NCBI RefSeq assembly: GCF_018494085.1
Contig: NZ_JABBFP010000002.1
Span: 519,858-583,857, forward strand
Direction of reading: 5' to 3'
DNA: 64,000 bases
Source: Rosenbergiella collisarenosi
GTDB lineage: Bacteria > Pseudomonadota > Gammaproteobacteria > Enterobacterales > Enterobacteriaceae
Shown here: in pieces, positions 44,215-55,008 of the stretch
Layout of the letters: each line of letters begins with the position of its first letter
Position numbering within the stretch: position 1 is the stretch's first letter
Notes under the pieces: generated by a model
Told to the model about the DNA's origin: nothing
The model's database searches: none
The model's input: only the letters and a program-made list of their open reading frames with translations
Position numbers and translations under genes: made by a program

Positions 44215-44768
44215 AATAGCTATCTCCCAGTCCCTTATCTGTCTGCGATTAACGATAGGTGGGGGACTACCACATGAAAAAATCTTAATTAAACTCATAA
44301 TCACTATAATTTTTATTGTATAGTTTTTAAGGTGATCATTGTTGTGCTTTACGACATTGGACGATGGCGATTCATCTCTTTGTGGCAAAAGATAAATTAC
44401 AAATATAAAAATAGGCTAATTTAGGTAATCGAATGCTTTATATTTGACTATATGCTTTCTTTTAATTTCAAATTTCTAAGTCTATATTTTAATTTATTGA
44501 AGCTATTTTAATCTTATTTAAAAAAAATGATCAGTTATCTTTGACTTAAGTTTTTATTTTTTGGTTGTTTTTATATAAACCTCAAACCTTTAAATCTTTA
44601 ACGGCATATATTATCTATATGATCTAAATCAATATGAAACTTAAATGTTTAATAATGTGTGTTGTGAATCTTTCAATAAAAAGGTAACTTCTATTAATGC
44701 CATGAGAAATAATAAGGTAGACGCTGCACTATTCTTAATTTTTATATTATAAATAAGTTGAGGGCTAT
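44215..44768 (+). promoter_or_regulatory. Long AT-rich control region of flhDC with a CRP-like site
   Basis: The 554 bp between otsA and flhD hold no gene. DNA from 44270 onward is markedly AT-rich. A CRP-like core TGATCTAAATCA (44620-44631) differs at one place from the consensus core TGATCTAGATCA, 138 bp before flhD. E. coli flhDC is likewise controlled by CRP, H-NS and others from a long leader. A precise promoter could not be fixed. Confidence 0.6.
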
Positions 44769-45107
44769 ATGGATAATTCAGACATTGTAAAGCAAATCTA
44801 TGGAATTAATTTATCGTATCTTTTGTTAGCTCAAAGGATGCTAAAAGAGGATAAATACTCTGCATTTTATCGCTTGGGAATCGAAGAGTCTCTAGCTGAA
44901 AAAATAATGGAACTCAGTTTACATGAACTGGTTAAGCTCGCCGAAACCAACCAGTTTATCTGTAAGTTACGTTTTAAACACACCGATATCATTGAAAAAT
45001 TGACACAAGAATCAAGGGTGGATGATCTGCAGCAAATCCACACAGGAATAATACTCGCCAGTGACTTACTTAATGTTCGTACCAGTGGTAAACGCCTAAG
45101 ACAATAG
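44769..45107 (+). CDS. flhD: Flagellar master regulator subunit FlhD
   Basis: The 112-aa product (116 in E. coli) reads IVKQIYGINLSYLLLAQRML and continues with FRLGIEESLAEKIMELSL-like sequence (here YRLGIEESLAEKIMELSL). FlhD forms FlhD4C2 with FlhC and activates class 2 flagellar promoters. Its stop is 12 bp before flhC, and its last base begins a run of nine G. Confidence 0.96.
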   Translation: MDNSDIVKQIYGINLSYLLLAQRMLKEDKYSAFYRLGIEESLAEKIMELSLHELVKLAETNQFICKLRFKHTDIIEKLTQESRVDDLQQIHTGIILASDLLNVRTSGKRLRQ

Positions 45108-45115
45108 GGGGGGGG
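45107..45115 (+). repeat. G9 homopolymer at the flhD-flhC junction
   Basis: Nine consecutive G, from the last base of the flhD TAG to four bases before the flhC ATG. The run replaces a normal Shine-Dalgarno sequence, so its length sets flhC ribosome-site spacing. Such tracts are prone to slippage. Confidence 0.9.
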
Positions 45116-45119
45116 TACA

Positions 45120-45704
45120 ATGAAAGAAAAAAGTGTGTTAAGAGAAGGCTATGATATCCGTGTCGCGATGGATCTTATCCGGCTAGGTGCTCGCTTACAA
45201 CTACTGGAAAACGAAACGGTTTTAAGTAGAGGGCGATTAATCCGCTTGTATAAGGAGATAAAAGGATGCCCTCCACCGAAAGGAATGCTGCCATTTTCAA
45301 CAGATTGGTTTATGACTTGGGAACATAATATCCATGCGACAGTCTTCTATCACGCCTGGCAGTTCCTGAGGAAAACGACCGATAAAACAGATGTCGATTG
45401 TCTTATTCTCGCTTATCGCTTGTATTTAGAGCAATGTCCGGTAGCGGAAGGGGCCAATGAACCTTTATTGGGACTTACCCGTGCCTGGACGCTAATTCGC
45501 TTTGCTGAGAGTGGAATGATCGAATTATCTCCCTGCCGACTTTGTCAGGCTAAATTTATTAATCATGCGCATCAGCCAAAAGGTAGCTTTGTGTGTAGCT
45601 TATGCCAGCCTCCTTCCCGGGCGATAAAAAAACGTAAACCTTTTTATTTAAATGCCGATAAAGAAGGAGAAGAGAGTGAAGGATTGCGCTATGGAATATT
45701 ATGA
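45120..45704 (+). CDS. flhC: Flagellar master regulator subunit FlhC
   Basis: The 194-aa product (192 in E. coli) has the conserved N-terminus [20 protein letters not shown] and the zinc-binding cluster [13 protein letters not shown]...CSLC near residues 139-161. FlhC supplies most of the DNA contacts of FlhD4C2. The ribosome site is a G-run. A sigma-28 promoter for motA overlaps its last codons. Confidence 0.96.
   Translation: MKEKSVLREGYDIRVAMDLIRLGARLQLLENETVLSRGRLIRLYKEIKGCPPPKGMLPFSTDWFMTWEHNIHATVFYHAWQFLRKTTDKTDVDCLILAYRLYLEQCPVAEGANEPLLGLTRAWTLIRFAESGMIELSPCRLCQAKFINHAHQPKGSFVCSLCQPPSRAIKKRKPFYLNADKEGEESEGLRYGIL
45635..45661 (+). promoter_or_regulatory. Sigma-28 promoter of the motA operon inside flhC
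   Basis: TAAACCTT, 11-bp spacer, GCCGATAA, with a perfect -10 and TAAA conserved in the -35. It overlaps the 3' end of flhC, 127 bp before the motA GTG. No other sigma-28 site is visible in the flhC-motA gap. Confidence 0.82.
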
Positions 45705-45788
45705 ATAATTAATTTTATATTTACATAATATAATTCCCAGTAACTCCTTTGTTCGGTATGTCAGGGATGCACCTTGTTAGGAGTGACT

Positions 45789-46676
45789 GTGTTTATAATT
45801 ATTGGCTATATTATAGTAACCGCATCGATTCTCGGTGGCTACGCCATGGTGGGTGGCCATATGGGAGCATTATATCAGCCGTCGGAATTAATTATTATTG
45901 CTGGTGCAGGGATAGGGTCTTTATTCGTTGGAAATAATGCTAAGGCCTTAAAAAAGACATTTTCCTCCTTGCCCACGTTATTTCGTGGTTCTCATTACAC
46001 CAAACAGCATTACCTTTCCTTAATGAGTTTATTATTCAATATTATGTCTAAATCGAGACAGCAGGGGCTGTTATCGATAGAGAAAGATATTGAAGACCCT
46101 ACCGAAAGTGAGTTGTTCAGCCAATACCCGAAGCTGACTACAGACCCACTTCTGTTGCATTTTCTCACCGATTACCTACGGCTAATGATTGGCGGGAATA
46201 TGAGCGCTCTAGAGATAGAGTCTTTAATGGATGAGGAGATTGAGACCTGCGAGGATGAAAGCGACGTTCCCGCGCAAAGTATTGCCGCAGTGGGCGATGC
46301 TTTACCTGCCTTTGGGATTGTTGCCGCCGTGATGGGCGTTGTGCATGCGCTAGCCTCCGCGGATAGACCGCCTGCAGAACTGGGTGAACTCATTGCACAG
46401 GCGATGGTGGGTACCTTCTTGGGAATATTGCTGTCTTATGGGTTTGTATCGCCCCTCGCCACGGTCATGCGCCAGAAATCAGCCGAAAGAATCAAAATGC
46501 TCCAGTGTATCAAGGTCACGCTGCTTGCAAATATGCACGGTTATGCGCCACAAGTCGCCGTCGAATTTGGACGTAAGGTGCTTTACACCACAGAACGGCC
46601 AGCGTTCGCCGAGCTGGAGGATTTTGTCCGCAATAATAAGCCCGGGACGCGTGCAGCGGAGACAAATGAAGAATGA
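45789..46676 (+). CDS. motA: Motor stator protein MotA
   Basis: The start was placed at GTG 45789 with AGGAG 5 bases upstream; this gives 295 aa, the length of E. coli MotA, which also uses GTG. Four membrane helices, the GGYAMVGGHMGALYQPSELIII N-terminus, the cytoplasmic charged loop and the conserved Pro-containing helix VGDALPAFGIVAAVMGVVHAL are present. MotA and MotB form the proton-driven stator. It overlaps motB by 4 bases. Confidence 0.95.
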   Translation: MFIIIGYIIVTASILGGYAMVGGHMGALYQPSELIIIAGAGIGSLFVGNNAKALKKTFSSLPTLFRGSHYTKQHYLSLMSLLFNIMSKSRQQGLLSIEKDIEDPTESELFSQYPKLTTDPLLLHFLTDYLRLMIGGNMSALEIESLMDEEIETCEDESDVPAQSIAAVGDALPAFGIVAAVMGVVHALASADRPPAELGELIAQAMVGTFLGILLSYGFVSPLATVMRQKSAERIKMLQCIKVTLLANMHGYAPQVAVEFGRKVLYTTERPAFAELEDFVRNNKPGTRAAETNEE

Positions 46677-47617
46677 AGGACTCTAAGCCACCCATCATCG
46701 TGATCAAAAAGAAGAGAAAGCATGTACGGCATGGGAATCACGGTGCCTGGAAGATTGCATATGCCGATTTTATGACCGCAATGATGGCCTTTTTTATGGT
46801 GATGTGGCTGATCTCGATTGCCGATCCGCAGCAATTAGAGTCTTTAGCCGACTACTTTCGGATGCCATTGCGCGAGGCGCTTTCGCCGGGTAAACATCAG
46901 AGTGATGCGACGACGGTGATCCCCGGTGGTGAAGCTGGGCACACTGTTTCCTCTGCGCAGCGCATAGGGAAGTCGGCGATATATGACAAGGAAAAAGATC
47001 GTGACCGCCGGACGTTGCAGCGGCTTAAAACAAAAATAGATCAGCTGCTGATCTCCGATCCTCGGCTACAGGCATTACGTCTCCACCTGTTTATTACCAT
47101 GATCCCCCGCGGATTACGCATACAAATTGTCGATAGCCGGCAGCGTCCGATGTTTCTTAGAGGTAGTGCGAAGATTGAGCCCTATATGGCGGAAATTTTA
47201 CAGGCCTTGGCGCCGATCCTTAATGATGTGCCTAATAAAATGAGTATTGCAGGCCATACCGACGATTCACCTTACCTGCTAGGCGACCGAGGATTTAGTA
47301 ATTGGGAACTCTCTACCCAACGTGCGAATTCGTCGCGACGCGAGCTCGTTCAAGCAGGGTTAGCGGAAGGTAAAATAGTACGCATTATCGGGATGTCAGA
47401 CACGATGAATATAAAAGACGCGCCGGCGGATGCACCGGAGAATCGACGCATTAGTTTATTAATTCTTACACATGAAGCGCAAAGTGATATCGAAAAGGAA
47501 AATAATGAGGCGCAAGCGGTCACCATTACGGCCGCCGGTGAACTTGAGAAGGTGATCGTCGCGCCAACGTTAGCGCCAGATAAAGCACATCATAAACCGA
47601 CCGAGGGTAAGGAATAG
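46673..47617 (+). CDS. motB: Motor stator protein MotB
   Basis: The 314-aa product has one membrane helix with the proton-carrying Asp32 (AYADFMTAMMAFFMVMWL) and a periplasmic OmpA-like peptidoglycan-binding domain (about 150-270; MSIAGHTDDSPY, NWELSTQRANSSRRELV). It anchors the stator to the cell wall. cheA follows after 3 bp, so mot and che genes are one transcript. Confidence 0.95.
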   Translation: MKDSKPPIIVIKKKRKHVRHGNHGAWKIAYADFMTAMMAFFMVMWLISIADPQQLESLADYFRMPLREALSPGKHQSDATTVIPGGEAGHTVSSAQRIGKSAIYDKEKDRDRRTLQRLKTKIDQLLISDPRLQALRLHLFITMIPRGLRIQIVDSRQRPMFLRGSAKIEPYMAEILQALAPILNDVPNKMSIAGHTDDSPYLLGDRGFSNWELSTQRANSSRRELVQAGLAEGKIVRIIGMSDTMNIKDAPADAPENRRISLLILTHEAQSDIEKENNEAQAVTITAAGELEKVIVAPTLAPDKAHHKPTEGKE

Positions 47618-47620
47618 ATA

Positions 47621-49552
47621 ATGGATATCTCGGATTTTTACCAGACGTTTTTTGATGAGGCGGATGAATTATTGGCCGATATGGAGCAGCACCTCTTGGC
47701 GCTCGATCCCGCGGATCCCGATGCAGAACAGCTGAACGCTATCTTCCGGGCGGCACACTCGATTAAGGGGGGAGCCGGGACCTTCGGTTTCACCCTTCTT
47801 CAAGAAACCACGCATATTTTGGAAAATATTCTCGATAATGCGCGCCGGGGTGAATTGCGATTAACTCGGCAAATTATCGATCTTTTTCTGGAAACTAAAG
47901 ACATCATGCAAGATCAACTGAATGCCTATAAGAACGCCTCACTGCCTGATGAAGAAACCTTCAACTCTATCTGCGAGATGCTACGTAATATAGCGCTCGA
48001 GCCGTCCACGGCTACCAGTGAGAAAAAAGAGACCGCCCCAGCCACGACAATGGAAATGACTACGCGTATCAGGCTGTCGCGGTTAAAAGGGGAGGAGGTC
48101 AAGTTATTGCTGCAAGAAATCCACCATCTCGGGAAGGTTACGCTACTTAGGCAGGACAAAGATTGTATCGAGGCGATAATTGAGGGAGTCAGTCGTGAGG
48201 CGTTGGTTGCGGTACTCTGTTTTATCATTAATGAAGATCAGATTACGTTTCTAGAACCGGACGCTGCAGCGCCGACTCAGGAAAGTCAACTCGAGAACGG
48301 GCTAGCGTTAACACCGCACAGACCAAGTCCCGCGGCTCCCCCCAGCACAACCCCCAAGGCTCCTGATAGTGGCAGTATTCGTGTGGCCGTCGAGAAGGTG
48401 GATCAATTGATTAACTTGGTGGGTGAATTAGTCATCACCCAATCCATGTTGTTACAGCATGTCTCGGAATTAGAACCGACGGTACATGGCGCGCTATTTA
48501 ATACCGTGAACCAGCTCGAGCGTAATGCGCGCGATTTGCAAGAATCGGTCATGTCGATACGTATGATGCCGATGGAATACGTCTTTAGTCGCTTTCCGCG
48601 TTTAGTACGCGACTTGGCAGCAAAACTGGATAAAAAAGTCGAATTAACGTTGCAGGGAGGATCGACGGAGTTAGACAAAAGTTTGATCGAGAGAATTATC
48701 GATCCCCTTACACATTTAGTCCGTAATAGCCTGGATCATGGGATCGAATCTACCGAACAGCGACGCAGTGCGGGCAAATCACTAGAGGGGAATTTAGTCC
48801 TCTGTGCAGAGCATCGTGGTGGCAGTATCTGTATCGACGTGACCGATGATGGTGCAGGGTTGAACCTTGATAAGATCTACCAGAAGGCGTTAAGTTCAGG
48901 TATTCCCGTGCAGGAATCAATGAGCCACGAGGAGATCGCCCAGCTTATTTTTGCCCCCGGTTTTTCGACTGCCGAGCAAGTCACCGATGTGTCGGGACGA
49001 GGCGTCGGTATGGATGTGGTGAAACGGAATATTCAGGATATGGGTGGACATGTTGAAATTGCTACCCAGCCTGGAAAAGGTACGACCATTCGTATTTTAC
49101 TCCCGCTCACCCTCGCGATATTGGACGGGATGTCAGTGAAAAGCGGGAACGAAGTCTTTATCGTACCCGTCAATGCGGTAATGGAATCACTACAACCTCG
49201 ATCGGCAGAATTAAAATATTTAGCGGGAGGCGAACGGGTATTAGAGGTGAGAGGAGAATATCTTCCACTGATTTCGTTAGCTAAGATATTTGATATTAAT
49301 GATGCTCGTGAAAATCCTACCGCAGGTATTGTAATTATTTTACAAAATGCCGGTAAACGCTTTGCATTATTGGTCGATTACTTAATGGGGCAACATCAAG
49401 TGGTAGTGAAAAATCTTGAGAGTAATTACCGCCGTGTACCGGGTATTTCTGCCGCAACAATTATGGGTGATGGTAGCGTTGCTTTTATTGTTGATATTCC
49501 AGTGTTACAAGCCATCCATCGCGAAAAGATTTCTTCTAAGAGCGAAAGTTAA
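47621..49552 (+). CDS. cheA: Chemotaxis histidine kinase CheA
   Basis: The 643-aa product (654 in E. coli) has P1 with phosphorylated His46 (RAAHSIKGGAGTFGF), P2 (about 160-220), dimerisation P3 (KVDQLINLVGELVITQSM), the kinase domain P4 with N box LVRNSLDHGIE, G1 DVTDDGAGLN and G2 GRGVGMDVVK, and the CheW-like P5 (about 505-640). It relays receptor state to CheY and CheB. Confidence 0.97.
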   Translation: MDISDFYQTFFDEADELLADMEQHLLALDPADPDAEQLNAIFRAAHSIKGGAGTFGFTLLQETTHILENILDNARRGELRLTRQIIDLFLETKDIMQDQLNAYKNASLPDEETFNSICEMLRNIALEPSTATSEKKETAPATTMEMTTRIRLSRLKGEEVKLLLQEIHHLGKVTLLRQDKDCIEAIIEGVSREALVAVLCFIINEDQITFLEPDAAAPTQESQLENGLALTPHRPSPAAPPSTTPKAPDSGSIRVAVEKVDQLINLVGELVITQSMLLQHVSELEPTVHGALFNTVNQLERNARDLQESVMSIRMMPMEYVFSRFPRLVRDLAAKLDKKVELTLQGGSTELDKSLIERIIDPLTHLVRNSLDHGIESTEQRRSAGKSLEGNLVLCAEHRGGSICIDVTDDGAGLNLDKIYQKALSSGIPVQESMSHEEIAQLIFAPGFSTAEQVTDVSGRGVGMDVVKRNIQDMGGHVEIATQPGKGTTIRILLPLTLAILDGMSVKSGNEVFIVPVNAVMESLQPRSAELKYLAGGERVLEVRGEYLPLISLAKIFDINDARENPTAGIVIILQNAGKRFALLVDYLMGQHQVVVKNLESNYRRVPGISAATIMGDGSVAFIVDIPVLQAIHREKISSKSES

Positions 49553-49567
49553 TCGACAGGGACTGTT

Positions 49568-50047
49568 ATGGAAAGTATTAATGAAGAAAATAAGAGTCAA
49601 GAGTACCTTATTTTTACCTTAGGAAAAGAGGAGTACGGGATTGATATATTAAAGGTTCAAGAAATCAGAGGCTATGACCAAGTTACCCGAATCGCTAATA
49701 CACCGAGGTTTATTAAAGGGGTCACCAACTTACGCGGCGTCATCGTTCCTATCATCGACTTACGGATTAAATTTTCGCAAGAAAACGTGACTTATAACGA
49801 AAATACAGTGGTCATCGTACTGAACTTAGCAGAACGGGTGGTGGGCATCGTCGTGGATGGGGTATCGGATGTCTTAGCGCTAACGCCTGACGATATCCGT
49901 GCCGCCCCAGAGTTTAGTGTCACGCTATCCACTGAATATCTCACCGGTTTGGGAGCTTATGGGGAACGAATGCTAATTTTGGTGGATATCCATAAATTAT
50001 TGAGTAGTGCTGAAATGGCATTAGTTGACCAACTGCATATCAATTAA
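49568..50047 (+). CDS. cheW: Chemotaxis coupling protein CheW
   Basis: The 159-aa product has the CheW fold: [40 protein letters not shown] and [15 protein letters not shown]. It bridges the chemoreceptor tips to CheA. It is 15 bp after cheA. A sigma-28 promoter for the next gene follows its stop. Confidence 0.96.
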   Translation: MESINEENKSQEYLIFTLGKEEYGIDILKVQEIRGYDQVTRIANTPRFIKGVTNLRGVIVPIIDLRIKFSQENVTYNENTVVIVLNLAERVVGIVVDGVSDVLALTPDDIRAAPEFSVTLSTEYLTGLGAYGERMLILVDIHKLLSSAEMALVDQLHIN

Positions 50048-50067
50048 GACTCTCGTCGTAATAGCCG

Positions 50068-50094
50068 TAAAGAAATGGATGCAGTGGCCGATAT
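50068..50094 (+). promoter_or_regulatory. Sigma-28 promoter of the chemoreceptor operon
   Basis: TAAAGAAA, 11-bp spacer, GCCGATAT, one mismatch in the -10 and two in the -35. It lies 32 bp before the chemoreceptor ATG in the cheW gap and could drive the receptor, cheR, cheB, cheY and cheZ. Confidence 0.85.
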
Positions 50095-50126
50095 GGTCAT
50101 TATAAAAAAGGACGATAGGGGATCCT

Positions 50127-51794
50127 ATGTTACGTAAGCTTAAAGTTGTCACCAGTTTATTATTAATTCTTTCAATAATGGGCGTAATACAAGTTATAAG
50201 TAGCGGGCTATTTTTGGAGATGTCGAAGGGTAACCAAAAAATATTTTCACAAAATCAGACGTTACGTATTCAGCAGCAAAGTATTTCAGATGCAACTTCC
50301 TATTTATTAGAGGCGCGATCAAATATTAATTTTGGGATGATCTACACCTTACAAAGTGCGAAAGAGGTTGACTTTGGAGAGAAGATAGCAAAATTTTTAA
50401 GTGGTGCGGAGGATAATATTCAACAGGCGGATACTGAATATAAAACCTTTTGGAATACCTTTACAGATAAAGAAAAAGAAGATGCGAAACTTGATGCGAT
50501 GGGTCGCGCATTTATTGATTACCGTAATGGGTTAAATACTTTATTAGCGCTGCTACGAGAAGGTAAAACAAAGGAGTTCATGACCACACCGGTGATGGAT
50601 AAGCAGAAAACTTTCGAGACCAAGATGAATCAATGGTACGAAAAAAATGAAAAAGAGGTCGAAATTGGCATCAAACATAGCCGTGAGCAGTATGAAAACT
50701 CATTGATTCTCACTGGCGTCTTTATTGCCGTTACCTTGCTGGTGATTTTTATGGCATGGGTGGGTATTCACCGTGTATTACTCAAGCCGCTATATGCCTG
50801 TATTCATCATATTCAAAACGTCGCACGGGGCGATTTAACCCAGACGATAGAGGTCATTAGTAAAAATGAGATGGGTGAATTATTGACGACCGTCCAGCAT
50901 ATGCAAGATGAGCTAAAGCATACCGTAGGCTTGGTACGTGATAGCTCAGAGTCGATCTTTAGCGGCGCGAGCGAGATTGCGAATGGAAGTAATGATTTAT
51001 CGGCACGTACCGAAGAACAAGCCGCCTCGCTGGAAGAAACGGCATCAAGTATGGAACAGCTGACCGCGACTGTTAAACAAAACGCTGAGAATGCTCGCCA
51101 AGCCTCACAACTAGCCTTAAATGCGTCAGAAACTGCGCGTCATGGAGGAAATGTTGTTGATAATGTCGTCACGACCATGAAAGACATCGCCGATAGCTCG
51201 AAGAAAATTTCAGACATCACGAGTGTGATCGACGGGATCGCTTTCCAAACTAATATTCTGGCGTTGAACGCGGCGGTAGAAGCAGCGCGAGCGGGTGAGC
51301 AAGGCCGAGGGTTTGCAGTGGTCGCTGGCGAAGTCCGCAATCTGGCTCAACGCAGTGCGCAGGCGGCTAAAGAGATCAAGATTCTGATCGAAGACTCCGT
51401 GAACCGTATCGATTCAGGCTCGCAGTTAGTTGAAAATGCTGGGGTTACCATGGGTGAGATCGTTAACGCGGTGACCCGCGTCACCGATATTATGGGTGAA
51501 ATTGCGTCGGCCTCTGAAGAACAGAGTCGCGGTATCGATTTGGTGAGTACCGCTGTCACCGAAATGGATCAGGTGACACAACAAAATGCCACACTCGTCG
51601 AAGAGTCAGCGACCGCCGCCGCCGCGTTGGAAGAGCAGGCCGGTTTACTCAAACAGGCAGTAGCCGTGTTTCGAGTAGGCCATACCGTCTCGATAAGCGC
51701 CACTAACTCTGCCACGTCGATACATACGTTACCGGCTAGTCCAGCGGTCAGCGTAGGCCAGACAACCCAGAGCAATGATTGGGAAAGTTTTTAA
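50127..51794 (+). CDS. Methyl-accepting chemotaxis protein (Tar/Tsr class)
   Basis: The 555-aa receptor has an N-terminal helix (about 7-29), a periplasmic four-helix ligand domain (about 32-188), a second helix (about 190-212), a HAMP domain and a long cytoplasmic coiled coil. Methylation helices ([20 protein letters not shown]) and the tip ([28 protein letters not shown]) are standard. The C-terminus NDWESF resembles the NWETF tether for CheR and CheB, so it is a major receptor. Tar versus Tsr, and hence the ligand, cannot be decided. It sits where tar/tap lie in E. coli; only one receptor is present. Confidence 0.93.
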   Translation: MLRKLKVVTSLLLILSIMGVIQVISSGLFLEMSKGNQKIFSQNQTLRIQQQSISDATSYLLEARSNINFGMIYTLQSAKEVDFGEKIAKFLSGAEDNIQQADTEYKTFWNTFTDKEKEDAKLDAMGRAFIDYRNGLNTLLALLREGKTKEFMTTPVMDKQKTFETKMNQWYEKNEKEVEIGIKHSREQYENSLILTGVFIAVTLLVIFMAWVGIHRVLLKPLYACIHHIQNVARGDLTQTIEVISKNEMGELLTTVQHMQDELKHTVGLVRDSSESIFSGASEIANGSNDLSARTEEQAASLEETASSMEQLTATVKQNAENARQASQLALNASETARHGGNVVDNVVTTMKDIADSSKKISDITSVIDGIAFQTNILALNAAVEAARAGEQGRGFAVVAGEVRNLAQRSAQAAKEIKILIEDSVNRIDSGSQLVENAGVTMGEIVNAVTRVTDIMGEIASASEEQSRGIDLVSTAVTEMDQVTQQNATLVEESATAAAALEEQAGLLKQAVAVFRVGHTVSISATNSATSIHTLPASPAVSVGQTTQSNDWESF

Positions 51795-51861
51795 TCGACA
51801 AAGGAAATGGGGTTGAACGGTAGGAAAGTTTACCCCCATTGGCTAGAGAGAAAAAGGGATT

Positions 51862-52728
51862 ATGCAGAAAAAACCCTCCAACGTCATCGCGATAGGGGCG
51901 ACTGGACACCATGAACGTTACGCATTATCGGTGGATGATTTTCAGAAAATATCGGCGCTGATCTATCAGCGTGCTGGAATTGTATTGGCCGCCCATAAAC
52001 AAGAGATGGTTTATAACCGCTTACTGCGCCGTGTCAGAGCATGTAACTTAACCAATTTTAGTCACTATATCCAGTTTCTAGAGAAGAATCCGCAGAGTAG
52101 CGAATGGCAAGCATTTATTAATGCTTTAACGACGAACTTAACGGCCTTTTTCCGTGAAGCACATCATTTCCCGATTTTAGCGGAATATGCCCGCCATCAT
52201 AGAGGGTGTTTCACCTTATGGTGCTGTGCCGCCTCAACCGGGGAAGAGCCGTGGTCACTCGCCATCACCTTGGCTGAGACCCTAGGACTCGGTCCGGGAC
52301 GCTTTCAACTCTTCGCCAGCGATATTGATACGCAGGTCTTAGAGAAAGCGCGGCAGGGGATCTACCGACAGGAAAACCTATCGATGCTGACGCCTGACCA
52401 GTTACAACGCTATTTCTTGAAAGGCACTGGAGAACATAATGGTTTAGTCAGAGTGAGGCCAGAACTGGCGGCAATGGTCAACTTTTATTCGCAGAATTTG
52501 TTAGCGGCAGAATGGAAACTGCAAGAGAAGGTAGATGTGATCTTTTGCCGCAATGTCATGATCTATTTTGATAGGAAAACGCAGCAGAGCATTCTCAGCC
52601 GGATGGTAAAAGTGCTAAAGCCTGAAGGGCTATTATTCGCCGGTCATTCAGAGAATCTCAGCCAATTAAGTAGCGATTTTGTACTACAGGGCCAGACCGT
52701 TTACCGGCTTGCGGAGGGAAAAAAATGA
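51862..52728 (+). CDS. cheR: Chemotaxis methyltransferase CheR
   Basis: The 288-aa product (286 in E. coli) has the N-terminal helical domain and the SAM-binding fold: [32 protein letters not shown] (the SAM motif) and [18 protein letters not shown]. It methylates receptor glutamates during adaptation. It overlaps cheB by 4 bases. Confidence 0.96.
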   Translation: MQKKPSNVIAIGATGHHERYALSVDDFQKISALIYQRAGIVLAAHKQEMVYNRLLRRVRACNLTNFSHYIQFLEKNPQSSEWQAFINALTTNLTAFFREAHHFPILAEYARHHRGCFTLWCCAASTGEEPWSLAITLAETLGLGPGRFQLFASDIDTQVLEKARQGIYRQENLSMLTPDQLQRYFLKGTGEHNGLVRVRPELAAMVNFYSQNLLAAEWKLQEKVDVIFCRNVMIYFDRKTQQSILSRMVKVLKPEGLLFAGHSENLSQLSSDFVLQGQTVYRLAEGKK

Positions 52729-53774
52729 GTAAAATTACGGTACTCTGTGTCGATGATTCCGCTTTGATTCGCCAATTGATGACAGAGGTTGTAAATAGTC
52801 AAAAAGATATGGTGATGGTAGCAACCGCGCCGGATCCACTAGTCGCTCGGGAGCTGATTAAACAACATAATCCAACTGTGCTTACCCTAGACGTCGAAAT
52901 GCCGAAAATGGATGGCCTCGATTTTCTGGAAAAGCTGATGCGTTTGCGACCAATGCCCGTAGTCATGGTGTCGTCGTTGACCGAACGAGGCTCGGAGGTC
53001 ACGCTGCGTGCACTAGAATTAGGGGCGGTTGATTTTGTCACGAAACCACAAGTGGGGATCCGCGATGGGATCACGCAATACAGCGAAAAAATCTGTGACA
53101 AGATCCGCTCTGCCGCACAGGCCCGTCTCCCGCTAGCACGAGTTCGTACCAGTATTAAACCCGTGTCGCTGAACACCCTTATTGGCAGTGAAAAAATTAT
53201 TGCGATTGGCGCCTCAACCGGCGGGACGGAGGCACTACGACACGTTCTCGAACCGTTACCGCCTGCCTGTCCAGCGCTATTGATTACACAGCATATGCCC
53301 GCCGGCTTTACACACTCTTTCGCTGAACGGCTTAACCGCATCTGTCAGATTACGGTTAAGGAAGCCGAACAGGGAGAGCGCGTGCTCCCTGGTCATGCCT
53401 ATATCGCCCCTGGCGACAAGCATATGCAGCTCGAGAGGTCTGGCGCTAACTATCAAATTCGCTTACTGAATACACCTCCGGTTAACCGCCATCGACCCGC
53501 GGTAGATGTACTGTTTCAGTCGGTGGCGGCCTGTGCGGGTCGAAATGCCGTAGGCGTGTTACTCACAGGAATGGGCAACGATGGTGCGGCCGGGCTGTTA
53601 GAAATGAAAAAAGCGGGGAGTTGGACGATTGCACAAAATGAGGCGAGTTGTGTGGTCTATGGCATGCCGCGTGAGGCGGTTTTATTGGATGCTGCCAGTG
53701 AAGTCACTCATCTCAACGAAATCAGTCAACATATGATCAATCGCTTAGCGTCAGGGCAAGCGATTCGAATTTAA
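52725..53774 (+). CDS. cheB: Chemotaxis methylesterase CheB
   Basis: The 349-aa product is a receiver domain (phosphorylation at Asp56 in [13 protein letters not shown]) joined to a methylesterase with the catalytic Ser in [11 protein letters not shown], the His in [13 protein letters not shown] and the Asp region [12 protein letters not shown]. Phosphorylated by CheA, it removes methyl groups from receptors. Confidence 0.97.
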   Translation: MSKITVLCVDDSALIRQLMTEVVNSQKDMVMVATAPDPLVARELIKQHNPTVLTLDVEMPKMDGLDFLEKLMRLRPMPVVMVSSLTERGSEVTLRALELGAVDFVTKPQVGIRDGITQYSEKICDKIRSAAQARLPLARVRTSIKPVSLNTLIGSEKIIAIGASTGGTEALRHVLEPLPPACPALLITQHMPAGFTHSFAERLNRICQITVKEAEQGERVLPGHAYIAPGDKHMQLERSGANYQIRLLNTPPVNRHRPAVDVLFQSVAACAGRNAVGVLLTGMGNDGAAGLLEMKKAGSWTIAQNEASCVVYGMPREAVLLDAASEVTHLNEISQHMINRLASGQAIRI

Positions 53775-53821
53775 GATTGTTCAAGTAATACACACTCATT
53801 CACACGAATAAGGAAAGCGTC

Positions 53822-54211
53822 ATGGCAGATAAGTCTCTCAATTTTCTTGTTGTCGACGATTTTACGACGATGCGGCGTATCGTCCGTAATTTATTAAAAG
53901 AACTCGGGTTTACCAATGTAGAAGAAGCCGAAGATGGGCAAGATGCGTTGAGTAAATTACAAACCGGTAATATCGATTTCGTTATCTCAGATTGGAATAT
54001 GCCGAATATGGATGGTTTAGCGTTACTTAAAACGTTACGTGCGGAGGAACGCTTTGCTCAGCTCCCCGTATTGATGGTGACGGCAGAGGCAAAGAAGGAG
54101 AATATTATCGCCGCCGCGCAGGCTGGAGCCAGTGGCTATGTGGTTAAGCCGTTTACTGCTGCGATCCTAGAGGAAAAGCTCACTAAAATCTTCGAAAAAT
54201 ACTCAATGTAA
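53822..54211 (+). CDS. cheY: Chemotaxis response regulator CheY
   Basis: The 129-aa product (E. coli 129) is a single receiver domain with Asp12/Asp13, phosphoacceptor Asp57 ([13 protein letters not shown]), the Thr in MVTAEAKKE and Lys109 in YVVKPFTA. Phosphorylated CheY binds FliM and causes tumbling. cheZ follows after 9 bp. Confidence 0.98.
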   Translation: MADKSLNFLVVDDFTTMRRIVRNLLKELGFTNVEEAEDGQDALSKLQTGNIDFVISDWNMPNMDGLALLKTLRAEERFAQLPVLMVTAEAKKENIIAAAQAGASGYVVKPFTAAILEEKLTKIFEKYSM

Positions 54212-54220
54212 GGAGTTATT

Positions 54221-54862
54221 ATGAGCCATCCCTTACCGTCAAACGATAATGACGCAATGTCAGACATTATCGTACGTCTGGGGGCGCTTACGCGTATGTT
54301 ACGCGATAGCCTACGCGAACTCGGCCTCGAACAAGCGATTGCCGATGCCGCCGATGCTATCCCCGATGCACGCGGGCGATTAACCTATGTTGTCGAGATG
54401 ACGAGCCAAGCCGCAAATCGTGTATTAAGTTGCGTCGAACAGGCTCAGCCTGAGCAAGATCATTTGAAACAGCAGGCAGAACAATTACAAGCACGATGGG
54501 ATCAGTGGTTTGCCGCGCCGCAAAGTTTCGAACAAGCTAAAGCGCTGGTCATGGCAACTCGTGAGTATTTGGCCAGTATCCCTGCGATAACCGGGAGAAC
54601 CAATCAGCTCCTCCTCGATATTATGATGGCGCAAGATTTTCAGGATTTGACCGGACAAGTTATTAAGAAAATGATGCATGTCGTCGAACAAATCGAGACG
54701 CAGTTACTGATGGTATTACTGGATAATATTCCTGAAAATACCCGCAATACGCCTACCCAAAAAAATAATCTACTAAACGGCCCACAGATCGACACCACGG
54801 CCAGTGGCGTAATCGCCGACCAAGCGCAAGTCGATGATCTACTCGATAGCCTGGGTTTTTAA
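54221..54862 (+). CDS. cheZ: CheY-phosphate phosphatase CheZ
   Basis: The 213-aa product (214 in E. coli) has a long helical hairpin with the catalytic stretch [20 protein letters not shown] (Gln in DFQDLTGQ) and the C-terminal CheY-binding helix [13 protein letters not shown]. It ends CheY signalling. Last gene of the che group. Confidence 0.97.
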   Translation: MSHPLPSNDNDAMSDIIVRLGALTRMLRDSLRELGLEQAIADAADAIPDARGRLTYVVEMTSQAANRVLSCVEQAQPEQDHLKQQAEQLQARWDQWFAAPQSFEQAKALVMATREYLASIPAITGRTNQLLLDIMMAQDFQDLTGQVIKKMMHVVEQIETQLLMVLLDNIPENTRNTPTQKNNLLNGPQIDTTASGVIADQAQVDDLLDSLGF

Positions 54863-54864
54863 GC

Positions 54865-54904
54865 ATCATCGGGTCGACACTCGTCGCCCCGACTTCCCGA
54901 TGAT
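54865..54904 (+). terminator. Inverted repeat after cheZ
   Basis: ATCATCGGG and CCCGATGAT (9-bp perfect stem, 22-nt loop with an inner GTCG pair), immediately downstream of cheZ. No U-run, so it is a possible but not certain terminator or RNA-stability element between the che and flhB units. Confidence 0.5.
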
Positions 54905-55008
54905 CCGCCATTATGGGTCTAATAAGCCTCAGTTCTATGTTCTTCTTTAGTCATCGGCTCGCGTAGGTTCTGGCACTCTACTCGTCTTTCACCGGTCAGG
55001 AGATAGTG

